Origin: a virus
IMG/VR virus record: IMGVR_UViG_3300035670_000010
Span: 124,001-188,000 of that record
Strand: one strand, 5' to 3'
Length of the DNA stretch: 64,000 nucleotides
Shown here: positions 36,274-44,256 of the stretch, piece after piece
Layout of the letters: each line of letters opens with the position of its first letter
How positions within the stretch are numbered: position 1 is the first letter of the stretch
Program-made: the position numbers and the translations under genes
The notes under the pieces: generated by a model
What the model was told of the DNA's origin: nothing
The model's database searches: none
Seen by the model: the letters and a program-made list of their open reading frames with translations, nothing else

Positions 36274-36528
36274 ATGGATCAGTATATTAAAATCATTGGC
36301 TTTATTGCCACAATCATCACAATCACATCTTTCACATTTAAGGACATTCTAACCATTAGACTAGTTAATGTTTTAGGGTCATTTGTTTGGCTTGTGTATG
36401 GCTTTTATACAAAAGACCACCCAATAATCATTGTGAATTTAAGTGTTGTTATAATCCAAGTATGGGGCATATTTTTCTTGTTAAAAGATAGAATGTTTCC
36501 ACCTCCAAACAAAAATCAAATTCTTTAG
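36274..36528 (+). CDS. YgjV-like three-helix membrane protein
   Basis: 84 aa with three hydrophobic helices: 'IKIIGFIATIITITSFTF', 'NVLGSFVWLVYGFYT', 'IIVNLSVVIIQVWGIFFLL'. The 'K-D-I-x-x-I-R...N-x-x-G-S' spacing between the first two and 'PIIIVN' before the third resemble YgjV-type inner-membrane proteins. Transport role not established. Confidence 0.7.
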   Translation: MDQYIKIIGFIATIITITSFTFKDILTIRLVNVLGSFVWLVYGFYTKDHPIIIVNLSVVIIQVWGIFFLLKDRMFPPPNKNQIL

Positions 36529-36537
36529 ATGGGTTTT

Positions 36538-36566
36538 TCACAGAGGGAAATTGATTTCCCTCTGTG
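36538..36566 (+). terminator. terminator between convergent units
   Basis: TCACAGAGGGAAA/TTTCCCTCTGTGA, 13-bp perfect stem with a 3-nt loop, after the plus-strand operon. Confidence 0.75.
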
Positions 36567-36602
36567 AGCATAAAATGTTGATTATTAGTATAGTTAGGAG
36601 TC

Positions 36603-37016
36603 TTAAAAGTAATGAATCCTCTTTAAATACCCATCATCTCCAACCATATTTCTCAATTCACTATTACTATATTCACCTAATGGTGATGTATCAATGTATA
36701 AAGTGCCACCAACTTTCAATCCTTCAGGTAATGAGTGTAAGTTGTAACAATTTTGTAAAATCAAATTACCTCTAACTATTAACCCTTCTGGTAATGAACT
36801 TATATTATCACAAAAACTTAAAATCAAATCACCACTAACTTCCAATCCTTCTGGTAGTGATTCTATATTTGAATATGTCAAATCCAAATCACCTTCAATA
36901 TCTAAATCTTTTTCTGTTAATGGTATTTCATTTTTCCATTTCCATAAGAATGGTGGATTGTGTTCTTCCTTTTCTTCAAGGAATTCAAATATTCTTTTTA
37001 ATGCTTCTTTTTTCAT
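36603..37016 (-). CDS. LRR-family protein 13 (3 repeats)
   Basis: 137 aa, MKKEALKRIFEFLEEKEEHN. Three repeats with 'LSFCDNISSLPEGLIVRGNL'. The tail differs: 'LRNMVGDDGYLKRIHYF'. Last gene of the second LRR run, facing the plus-strand operon across a terminator. Confidence 0.78.
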   Translation of the reverse strand: MKKEALKRIFEFLEEKEEHNPPFLWKWKNEIPLTEKDLDIEGDLDLTYSNIESLPEGLEVSGDLILSFCDNISSLPEGLIVRGNLILQNCYNLHSLPEGLKVGGTLYIDTSPLGEYSNSELRNMVGDDGYLKRIHYF

Positions 37017-37663
37017 TATCTAAATATTCCTCCTTTTATAAATCCAGGTTTAACCATTTCTCTTAATTGATTATCTGAATATTCTTCTAATGCCGTACCT
37101 AATATAAATAGGTGTTCACCAATTTCTAATCCTTTTGGTAATGAGGTTATTTTTGTGCCTGATAAATCCAAATGCTCACTAACTGTAAGTCCTTGGGGTA
37201 ATGATTTTAATGTTGTACAACTATTTAAAGCAAGATAACCATCAACCTTTAAACCTTTTGGTAAAGATTGTATTTTTGAAAAAGCCAAATCAATACTCCC
37301 ATTAACCTCCAAATCTTTTGGCAGTATCTCAATGGATGTGTATGATAAAATTAAATCTTCTTCAACTACCAATCCTTTTGGTAAATATTTTATGCTTGAA
37401 TATGATAAATTGAAATGTTCTCCAACTTCCAATCCTTCTGGTAATGATTCTATTTTTGAAGCATATAAACTTAAATTACCCCCAACCTTCAACCCTTTTG
37501 GTAATGAGGTAATTTCTGATCCTTCAAAAATTAAATCCCCTTTAACATTTAACTCTTCTTTTGTTAATGGTATATTATTAATCAATTTCCATTTAACTGG
37601 TAGATTATACCCTTCCTTCTCTTTTAGGAATTCAAATATTCTTTTTAAGGTTTCTTTTTTCAT
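37016..37663 (-). CDS. LRR-family protein 12 (7 repeats)
   Basis: 215 aa, MKKETLKRIFEFLKEKEGYN. Seven repeats; tail 'LREMVKPGFIKGGIFR'. Stop/start overlap of 1 nt with protein 13. Confidence 0.8.
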   Translation of the reverse strand: MKKETLKRIFEFLKEKEGYNLPVKWKLINNIPLTKEELNVKGDLIFEGSEITSLPKGLKVGGNLSLYASKIESLPEGLEVGEHFNLSYSSIKYLPKGLVVEEDLILSYTSIEILPKDLEVNGSIDLAFSKIQSLPKGLKVDGYLALNSCTTLKSLPQGLTVSEHLDLSGTKITSLPKGLEIGEHLFILGTALEEYSDNQLREMVKPGFIKGGIFR

Positions 37664-37671
37664 ATCATATA

Positions 37672-38142
37672 TTAATTATCATCATCTTCTTCATAATCAT
37701 CTTCATCTTCATAATCATAATCAATGTAATATTCAGAAATTATATCACCTTTTATAAAACCAGGTTCAATTGATTTTCTTAAATGATCATCATTTTTATA
37801 GTAATAAGGTAGTTCAGATTCAGTTACATCTAAATGCCCCCCAACTTTCAATCCTTTTGGTAATGAAGTTATGCTTGTTCTTACTAAAAATAAACTATCA
37901 CCAATTTCCAATCCTTCTGGTAGTGATTTTATTTTTGAACGAGATAAATCTAACCAACCACTAATTTTCAAGCCTTTTGGTAATGAGGTAATTTTTCTAT
38001 CCTGTAAATCCAAATCACCTTTAATATTTAATTCTTCTTCTGTTAATGGCTCACCATTTTCCCATTTCCACAAGAATGGAGTATTATGTTCTCCCTTCTT
38101 TTCAAGGAACTCAAATATTCTTTTTAATGCTTCTTTTTCCAT
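37672..38142 (-). CDS. LRR-family protein 11 (3 repeats, acidic tail)
   Basis: 156 aa, MEKEALKRIFEFLEKKGEHN. Three repeats, 'PGFIKGDIISEYYIDYDYED' and then an extra strongly acidic end (DEDDYEEDDDN) absent from all others. It directly follows the Ntn hydrolase with a 1-nt overlap. Confidence 0.8.
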   Translation of the reverse strand: MEKEALKRIFEFLEKKGEHNTPFLWKWENGEPLTEEELNIKGDLDLQDRKITSLPKGLKISGWLDLSRSKIKSLPEGLEIGDSLFLVRTSITSLPKGLKVGGHLDVTESELPYYYKNDDHLRKSIEPGFIKGDIISEYYIDYDYEDEDDYEEDDDN

Positions 38143-39044
38143 TATTTTCTATTTGTTTTCTCACCCTCTATTCTTACAGATATTTTTGGTTTATACCCTT
38201 TTGGCAATCTATTATCTATTCCAACAAATTCCCCCATTTCATTATCCATTCTAATAGTAATTTCTCTCTTATCCAAATTCATCATTATCTGCCCCACAGT
38301 CTGCATATTATACATATTCTTCATTCTATAAGGATTCAAGAACTTATTTTTCTTATATTGTTCTTTCATCTTATCAATAACATCTTGATCCTTTTGAGCA
38401 TCTTGCAAATGCTTTTTGGCCAACTCCAATCTTGAATGGGATGACTTCTTCTTTATGCCATAAATATAACCTGTTTTTTTGTGTACTATGCCATGATTGG
38501 TTCTTACCTCAACCTTATCATCACCCATCTTTGTTATGACCGGAGTGTCCTTACTTGTGAGTTCAATAATATATATATTCTTTGGGCTTCCAACAATTGT
38601 CTGCCCCTTAATTCCAACATTCTTTGGATCATCTGCGTCATAAGATATGATTGATTTAATCACATCTTTTAAATTCCTAAAACTTAATGCTCTACGTATT
38701 TTCTTACCATCATTGGAGTTCTTAACTTTCTTGGACTTGAATACTTTATTACTTTCCTTCTCATCTTGCCTAACCAATAGACTTGAATTAACTATTCCAA
38801 TACCGTATTCATTCATTCCCTCGGACCAGTCTGTTTCTGTATCTCTCCAATACATAACCTCAACATCATCCACAATCTCATGGACAATTTCCATCTTTGC
38901 CAAATAACCCCTATCCCTGTTTTTGGCTATAACATTCCCATCATCTAATCTAACAGCAGCAATTGTGCATTCTTGGATTAGCCTTTGTTCATCTAAAATA
39001 TTTACTTGACTTTCAGTAAGCAAAATGAATTTATTATCTTTCAT
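38142..39044 (-). CDS. Ntn-type amidohydrolase (C45/CBAH-like)
   Basis: 300 aa. 'IQECTIAAVRLDDGNVIAKN' at residue ~24 fits an N-terminal-nucleophile hydrolase, where Cys26 would become the new N-terminus after loss of the propeptide; 'AKNRDRGY' is the conserved N-R-D. 'GMNEYGIGIVNSSLLVRQDE' and 'VRTNHGIVH' supply later family positions. Cleaves an amide bond in other members; the substrate here is unknown. The leading 'FILLTESQVNILDE' resembles a virion-protein leader. Confidence 0.75.
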   Translation of the reverse strand: MKDNKFILLTESQVNILDEQRLIQECTIAAVRLDDGNVIAKNRDRGYLAKMEIVHEIVDDVEVMYWRDTETDWSEGMNEYGIGIVNSSLLVRQDEKESNKVFKSKKVKNSNDGKKIRRALSFRNLKDVIKSIISYDADDPKNVGIKGQTIVGSPKNIYIIELTSKDTPVITKMGDDKVEVRTNHGIVHKKTGYIYGIKKKSSHSRLELAKKHLQDAQKDQDVIDKMKEQYKKNKFLNPYRMKNMYNMQTVGQIMMNLDKREITIRMDNEMGEFVGIDNRLPKGYKPKISVRIEGEKTNRK

Positions 39045-39049
39045 TTTTT

Positions 39050-39061
39050 TTACTATAAATA
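39050..39061 (-). promoter_or_regulatory. TATTTAT-TAA element (Ntn hydrolase/LRR run)
   Basis: TATTTATAGTAA ends 5 nt before the ATG at 39044. Confidence 0.5.
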
Positions 39062-39063
39062 TA

Positions 39064-39480
39064 TCAAGACAATGATTTAATCAAACTCATCATCTTATCA
39101 TCTATATATAACCCACTTAATTCTTCATAGGTAAAATAGCCACATTCTGTATGCTCATCACCATCCATAGCATTCTCCAAATCTGGAACTAATTTCTTAT
39201 CTGGGCTGTCTAATAAGAACACATTGAACCTACCATTTATCTTGCTACCATCTCTTGAATATCTATCAATGGATGCAATAGGTGTTAGTTTCCTATTTGT
39301 TATATGAATATTAGTTTCCTCATAGAACTCCCTTTTAGCACCTTCATGTGTTGTTTCAAATGTTTCCAATTTCCCAGCAGGAACTGACCACATTCCAGGC
39401 AAACTATTGCTCTTTGGACTTCTCTTGCAAAGTAGAAACTCCTTATTGTGTCTTACTAATACACCAACATACTCTCTCAT
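39064..39480 (-). CDS. Nudix hydrolase
   Basis: 138 aa. Nudix box 'GKLETFETTHEGAKREFYEETNI' spans residues ~35-57 (G-x5-E-x7-R-E-x2-E-E). 'LPGMWSVPAG' precedes it. Hydrolyses a nucleoside diphosphate linked to another moiety; phage versions act on NTPs, NAD-like or RNA caps. Substrate not predictable. Confidence 0.9.
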   Translation of the reverse strand: MREYVGVLVRHNKEFLLCKRSPKSNSLPGMWSVPAGKLETFETTHEGAKREFYEETNIHITNRKLTPIASIDRYSRDGSKINGRFNVFLLDSPDKKLVPDLENAMDGDEHTECGYFTYEELSGLYIDDKMMSLIKSLS

Positions 39481-39491
39481 ATTCTTTTTAT

Positions 39492-40193
39492 TTATTGTTT
39501 GATTAAATGATAAGCATTTTTATTTCCAGTGTCAATGAATACCAATTCAGCATCATCATATTTCTTAATTACTTTTTCATCCAAATGAGTATGACCAACC
39601 ACTTGGTTAAATCCTGGAATATAATCATTTGTCAATTCCTTCATACCTGCCCAAAATACACCAGAGAAAGGATCAATACCACCCCTCTCATCACCAATGT
39701 AAAAAAGGGTCTTGCAACTAATTTCAAACAAGAAGTTTAACTTGTCTGCAATGTCATTATGCTCTTTTACATCACCCCAACCCAAATCCAATGCTGTTAA
39801 ATAATCATTCTCTGTTGATTGAACCAACTTGTTTGTAATCCCAGCATGGGAAACAATGGTATTACCATATAGAAATGTTGCTTGGAACAAATCTTTGTGC
39901 TTCTTGAATAAGTTATTTACATCAAACATAATGCTATAATCAAATCCTGTTCCCCTATAATTACTATTCAAGTAATAATAATGAATATCATGATTACCCA
40001 AAAGCAACTTAACCTTATCTGGATAAGTTTGTTTAAGTTTGATGATTTTCCTAAAATTATCCAAAATCTTTTTTGACCCAATGGAATAAGAATCAAAGTA
40101 ATCACCTACAAAGACAATATAGTCCTCATCCATATGCTCATTAACAATGGATTTCCAGAAGTCTTGACCATGAATATCACCAATTACTAACAT
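39492..40193 (-). CDS. calcineurin-like metallophosphatase
   Basis: 233 aa. 'MLVIGDIHGQDFW' (GDxHG), 'YIVFVGDYFDSYS' (GDxxD), 'VKLLLGNHDIHYYY' (GNHD), 'NTIVSHAGIT' (SHAG) and 'QVVGHTHLDE' (GHT). This is the PPP serine/threonine phosphatase-like pattern, like lambda phosphatase, though it could hydrolyse diadenosine polyphosphates. Confidence 0.88.
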   Translation of the reverse strand: MLVIGDIHGQDFWKSIVNEHMDEDYIVFVGDYFDSYSIGSKKILDNFRKIIKLKQTYPDKVKLLLGNHDIHYYYLNSNYRGTGFDYSIMFDVNNLFKKHKDLFQATFLYGNTIVSHAGITNKLVQSTENDYLTALDLGWGDVKEHNDIADKLNFLFEISCKTLFYIGDERGGIDPFSGVFWAGMKELTNDYIPGFNQVVGHTHLDEKVIKKYDDAELVFIDTGNKNAYHLIKQ

Positions 40194-40212
40194 TTTTTTG
40201 TGTTTTGTTTTG

Positions 40213-40220
40213 CAAAAATA
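40213..40220 (-). promoter_or_regulatory. -7 box (TATTTTTG)
   Basis: TATTTTTG 19 nt before the ATG at 40193. Confidence 0.5.
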
Positions 40221-40241
40221 GAATTAAATTTGATTAAAACC

Positions 40242-40255
40242 TATTTATTATATAA
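40242..40255 (+). promoter_or_regulatory. TATTTAT-TAA element
   Basis: TATTTATTATATAA ends 9 nt before the plus-strand ATG at 40265; divergent from the phosphatase promoter. Confidence 0.5.
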
Positions 40256-40264
40256 ATAATTATC

Positions 40265-40612
40265 ATGAAATTGAAAATAAATGATTTAACCTTTGAAGCA
40301 AAATTGGCAATATCTCGTGAAGAGAAAGAAAAAGGAATGATGAATAAGGAATTTGATGAAACCTTTAATTCTATGTTATTCCTTATGGATGAACCCAGAT
40401 CCTGTTTCTGGATGAAGAATTGTATCATACCATTGGATATAATAATGATTGATGATAATGTAATCACAAAGATACATCACAATTGCCCCCCATGTACAAC
40501 TGAAAGATGTAAAAGATATTGTGGTGATGGGAATATGGTGTTAGAGGTGATAGGGGGAACGTGTAAAAAAAATAACATCAAGGAGGGTGATGTCCTTGAT
40601 GTTAATAGTTAA
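40265..40612 (+). CDS. DUF192 protein
   Basis: 115 aa. 'LAISREEKEKGMMNKEFDET', 'MLFLMDEPRSCFWMKNCIIP' and 'LDIIMIDDN' carry the R-x2-G-L/M-M and F-W-M-K-N-x3-P-L-D core of DUF192. Near residue 75 it has additional cysteines ('CPPCTTERCKRYC') absent from most members, perhaps a metal site. Function of the family unknown. Confidence 0.88.
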   Translation: MKLKINDLTFEAKLAISREEKEKGMMNKEFDETFNSMLFLMDEPRSCFWMKNCIIPLDIIMIDDNVITKIHHNCPPCTTERCKRYCGDGNMVLEVIGGTCKKNNIKEGDVLDVNS

Positions 40613-42090
40613 TATTTGCTAACTTCTGTTTCTAACTTATCTTTAATTTTACTTGCAATAGTTTTCATTAAACTCAAGTATTCTGTCTCTCCGCCCTCTT
40701 TTTTAGAATCAGATTTGACATATTTTGGTTCTGATGATGCTGTTCTTGGTTCTGTTGATTTTGGTTTTGGTGTTCTTGGACCAGGAGGCCTTTTACCCCT
40801 ACCTATGAAGTTCAATCCTGAAATGTTTGTAATACTTGGATGACCACCACTATTTGCTTGGATTATATCCCAAGCATTTAATGCAACACAATCTAATTTT
40901 TGTTTCTCATCTTCTGTTAATTCACTAAATAACTTATCCATAATTGATTTCAATTCAGCATTTGTTTTTGGCGCACCAGGTTTTGTATAATACTTATCCC
41001 CATATGTTGCATGAAAATCATTGTATGTAAATCCAACACTATCTTCCTTTGCTTTTGATTCATTAACCCACTTCATTGTTGATAATAAGATTAACTTATC
41101 TTCCAACATTGGTTTGAATTGTGCCATAACCTTTTGTGCTAATTCCCCTAAATGAAGTGCCTTGTATTTTGGATTTTCTTTAAATGGATTTTTTGAAACC
41201 TGGATTAAACCCAATGGCCAATAAATAATCAAAAAGTTTGCATCTGGTTGATTCTTAAATGCAACATATCTATCATATGATCCTGTACCCTTTAAAGTAC
41301 CCATACCATATTGATATATAATACCATCCTCATATTTAACACTTGGACTGTCTTTCATTGATTCAATATATTTCTCTGCATTCATCTGCAAATCCTCTGG
41401 TAATTCATCTGTATTCTCTTTCATCCATTTCTTAATATTATTCAATATAGATAATATAGATGGTGTTGAATTCATTACAAGATATTCAAGAAATCCTTTC
41501 TTATTCTTAAATGCCAATAATAATTTATTTGCAACAAGACCAAGTAATAATTTATTCTCCCTCATTGATTTTGACTTATCATACTTATATAAGTAATTGA
41601 TAACATTGTCTGGGGTTAAACCTTGTCTAACAAAATCAGCCGAATCCACTGTATTGATTATCAAAATATCTGTATCACTAAACAAATCACTTTTTGAAAT
41701 AACTTGTGAAATGGTTTCAGCATTTGACCTTGCTTTCTTAAATTGTCCTGATGTTTTTTTGGTATCAACACCAATCTGGCTATCATGGTGATCTGTATGT
41801 ATTTTGAACATAGGTTTTCCATGTGCAAAATCCACTAGAACAGGCATAGTATCCCCTAGGGCATCATTCTTCTTTACAGCAAACTCCATATCCCCGTATT
41901 GGATAACATGTGCATCAATAACTTCAATGCCATTATCTTCCAAGTATTTTTTCATAGCTAAAGCCGATGTAACACCATCAAGCCCTCAGAGGTCCTGGTG
42001 AAAGTAGATCTCCGCTTTATTATAACGGTTTGCAAGAGCATCAATATCTCTAATTCCACTTTCTACCAGGACCTGATTGTTTTTTTTCAT
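40609..42090 (-). CDS. DHH-family phosphoesterase split by in-frame TGA (candidate translational bypass)
   Basis: Read from ATG at 42090 the frame stops at TGA 41986-41988 after 34 residues (ending 'AEIYFHQDL') and continues in the same frame as 'GLDGVTSALAMKKYLEDNG'. DHH proteins need a contiguous D-x-D-G: skipping nine nucleotides (CTCTGAGGG) gives FHQDLDGVTSA. The downstream part (from MKKYLEDNG) holds 'HTDHHDSQIG' and 'NTVDSADF', the other DHH metal ligands, and a long C-terminal region to residue ~490. Expected activity: phosphodiesterase or nanoRNase-like. A stem (41990-42074) ends at the codon before the TGA. Confidence 0.8.
41986..42074 (-). promoter_or_regulatory. stem-loop and stop codon at candidate bypass site
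   Basis: Inverted repeat 42059-42074 with 41990-42004 (15 bp, one bulge, loop ~54 nt) ends within the CTC codon immediately before TGA (41986-41988). Inside the landing side, GGG CTT follows. T4 gene 60 bypassing also uses an upstream structure and matched take-off/landing codons. Confidence 0.5.
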
Positions 42091-42108
42091 AGTCGTTTAT
42101 TTTTTTTA

Positions 42109-42120
42109 TTACAATAAATA
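42109..42120 (-). promoter_or_regulatory. TATTTAT-TAA element
   Basis: TATTTATTGTAA ends 18 nt before the ATG at 42090 of the DHH gene. Confidence 0.5.
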
Positions 42121-42125
42121 TATAA

Positions 42126-43022
42126 CTACTTTAAATAAGTAGTTAAGTTATATAACTCATTTTTAGTTATCGAACATTTACTTTGTTTTGAACAATTTTC
42201 ACTTCCCAAAATTGGTTCTAAATTCTCTTTTGCTGACAAAATTTCAGGAGGAATATTATTTTTAAAACCTTCAAATATGCTATACTTATGATCAATATGA
42301 TATAAGTATTTACCAATTTTATAATTGTTAGGGTTAATTATGTCTTTATATCTTCTATATGTGATTTTTGTTAATGAACGCACTTTTTTAGCATAATTCA
42401 TATATTCTAATAAATCCTCATTTTTAAAACCACATTTTATTGAATCATAATAACAATAACTACAAATAAATTTTTTATGTTTAGCAGCAAAATTAACATA
42501 TCTTTTATCAGAAATATGTCCATTTTTACACTCAACAACTAATTTACTATTTTTACCATCTAAATCTAATAATGATAGCAATTTAAAACCATTTTTATTT
42601 ACTATTTTTTTTAAAAAAACTTCATTTATTATACTTTGATTCTTTTTTATTTTAACATCATCAATTAAAGAGGGATTTTTAGCACCTTTCCATTTTTCAG
42701 AATAGATTAATTTTAATTCTTTAACTCTTTCTTCACTATGAAAATCACTCCATTTTCTATTATCACCAAATCTACCATTACCATCACCACTACATTGACA
42801 AGGTCTGCATATTTGAATATCAAAATTCAATTTATCCTTAATTAAATGACACGCATTTATTGAGTGCAATTTATTAGGTGTTTTACATGTTAAAGAATCA
42901 CAAGCCCAAATAACTTTATAACCAGTAGTTCCTTTTTTATTATCCAAATATTTCCCATCAATTTTGGTATAATAATTAGGTTTAGATTTATAATAAAATG
43001 GCTTCCAAATTGATTTAATCAA
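42126..43022 (-). CDS. homing endonuclease (NUMOD3-like plus HNH-like C-terminus)
   Basis: 298 aa. Cys pairs 'CDSLTCKTPNKLHS' and 'CRPCQC', NUMOD3-like 'HSEERVKELKLIYSEKWKGA' with 'GAKNPS', Cys-rich 'CSYCYYDSIKC', and a C-terminal 'LYHIDHKYSIFEGFKNNIPP' ending with 'NLEPI...N': the H-I-D-H...P-x-I...N-L pattern of phage endonucleases related to T4 Hef/Seg-adjacent HNH enzymes. Free-standing, in the same orientation and 35 nt before the bypass-candidate gene. Likely a mobile gene. Confidence 0.78.
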   Translation of the reverse strand: MIKSIWKPFYYKSKPNYYTKIDGKYLDNKKGTTGYKVIWACDSLTCKTPNKLHSINACHLIKDKLNFDIQICRPCQCSGDGNGRFGDNRKWSDFHSEERVKELKLIYSEKWKGAKNPSLIDDVKIKKNQSIINEVFLKKIVNKNGFKLLSLLDLDGKNSKLVVECKNGHISDKRYVNFAAKHKKFICSYCYYDSIKCGFKNEDLLEYMNYAKKVRSLTKITYRRYKDIINPNNYKIGKYLYHIDHKYSIFEGFKNNIPPEILSAKENLEPILGSENCSKQSKCSITKNELYNLTTYLK

Positions 43023-43023
43023 C

Positions 43024-43392
43024 TTAATTAAGTGTTAATAAATATTTCATTTTATTCACTTCTGCCAAAATTTCATCTCTGATATTTAGCAAATCAGTGT
43101 CTTCTCCTTCTGTTAATTTTTCTGATAAACTCATCAAAAACTCTGTAAAATCATCCAGATACTCCTGCATTGAAAATCCCTCAATATCTTTAAACTCCAT
43201 TGAGAAATCACCCCCAAACTCAGGACGACCATGCTTACCCATACAAACTTCAACATACTTATCAATCAAATCATCCAGATTTTCATAAAAAGCACCATAA
43301 GCCTGGTGCTTTGCATATGATTTTGTTTGCCAATGCAAGAACCTAAACTGAATTTGAGTGCTAACTAGTTCTAATATAATCTCTTCATTCAT
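43024..43392 (-). CDS. DUF5856 ferritin-like phage protein
   Basis: 122 aa. 'QIQFRFLHWQTKSYAKHQAY' and 'YENLDDLIDKYVEVCMGKHG' match DUF5856, a helical family with a Dps/ferritin-like H-W-x2-K pattern found in large phages. 'LLNIRDEIL.EVNKMKYLLT' forms the last helix. Metal binding is possible but untested. Confidence 0.85.
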   Translation of the reverse strand: MNEEIILELVSTQIQFRFLHWQTKSYAKHQAYGAFYENLDDLIDKYVEVCMGKHGRPEFGGDFSMEFKDIEGFSMQEYLDDFTEFLMSLSEKLTEGEDTDLLNIRDEILAEVNKMKYLLTLN

Positions 43393-43393
43393 A

Positions 43394-43996
43394 TTATAAT
43401 AATTTTATTAATCTTCTTTCTCCACCTCCACGGGCTTCTCTATACATATCATTAAATGTTTTTTCATCTATTTCATATAAAAAACTTTCATCCATACTAT
43501 ATAGAAACTTTTTATCTCTATGACTACCCTTTGCTAATTTAGAGAAAAACTCTTTTGTTAAATCAGTATCTATTTCCATATTTTTATCCCAGCCTTTTTT
43601 TGTGAAACTATTTATAACCTTACCCATACCTGATGCATCATTAGTTCCAATTTCAACAAACTCATTACTATCTTTATATATAACTGAATACTGATCATAA
43701 TACTCCCCCAAGAAAAGTAAGCGTTCTTTACTTATGTTTGGTATAAAAAGTGTTTTTTCATTTATCCAATCACCTTCTTCTTTAAAACCACCTTCTAATT
43801 CAATATAACCTAATTTAAGATTATTTCTAACAAAAGATTTTAATTCTTTATACCTTTCTAAATTTTCAACCCTAGATAAGTATTTTCTAAATGGAGAAAT
43901 CACGCCAAAAGATGCTGAATCATCCTGAACATATTTCCAAACTCTTGATAAACTACTTTCTTGTAGTATAACATTTTTTACTTTCCTTTTTTCCAT
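43394..43996 (-). CDS. DUF3293-like protein
   Basis: 200 aa. 'SFGVISPFRKYLSRVENLER' near residue 30, 'LKLGYIELEGGFKEEGDW' and 'IPNISKERLLFLGEYYDQYS' followed by 'VIYKD' match the plan of DUF3293 (S-hh-T/S-A-x-N/R...GYxxxxxxG). The C-terminus 'MYREARGGGERRLIKLL' is Arg/Gly-rich. Small DUF3293-like proteins are common in T4-like genomes. Function unknown. Confidence 0.65.
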   Translation of the reverse strand: MEKRKVKNVILQESSLSRVWKYVQDDSASFGVISPFRKYLSRVENLERYKELKSFVRNNLKLGYIELEGGFKEEGDWINEKTLFIPNISKERLLFLGEYYDQYSVIYKDSNEFVEIGTNDASGMGKVINSFTKKGWDKNMEIDTDLTKEFFSKLAKGSHRDKKFLYSMDESFLYEIDEKTFNDMYREARGGGERRLIKLL

Positions 43997-44013
43997 ATAA
44001 CTATGTTTTAATA

Positions 44014-44256
44014 TTAAATACTTGTTCCTGACAATTTATTTATCTTAAACTCAAGATATTCTATTGCTTTTTTTAAATCTTCAATTTCCTTGTCTGGATT
44101 TTTCCTGCCGGATCTTGCAACATATTTAACAACATTGAATAAATAGGCATCTTTATCCAAACCCCAAGCCTCACATACTTTATAAACCTCATATGTGTTA
44201 TCTTCCCCAAATTTATAATGGTCTGGGTGTGAAACCATTTCTTTGTTTGTTATCAT
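44014..44256 (-). CDS. DUF3310 protein
   Basis: 80 aa. 'VSHPDHYKFGEDNTYEVYKV' and 'FNVVKYVARSGRKNPDKEIE' with 'DLKKAIEYLEFKI' are the full signature of DUF3310 (SaV-like). Found in many phages, thought to be nucleotide-related; no proven reaction. Confidence 0.9.
   Translation of the reverse strand: MITNKEMVSHPDHYKFGEDNTYEVYKVCEAWGLDKDAYLFNVVKYVARSGRKNPDKEIEDLKKAIEYLEFKINKLSGTSI

Noticed and set aside
40609-42090. Genome-wide recoding of TGA as an amino acid to explain the DHH stop
   Set aside because: TGA serves as the stop in many tightly coupled genes here (ATGA overlaps in the MKN array), so recoding everywhere is not tenable.
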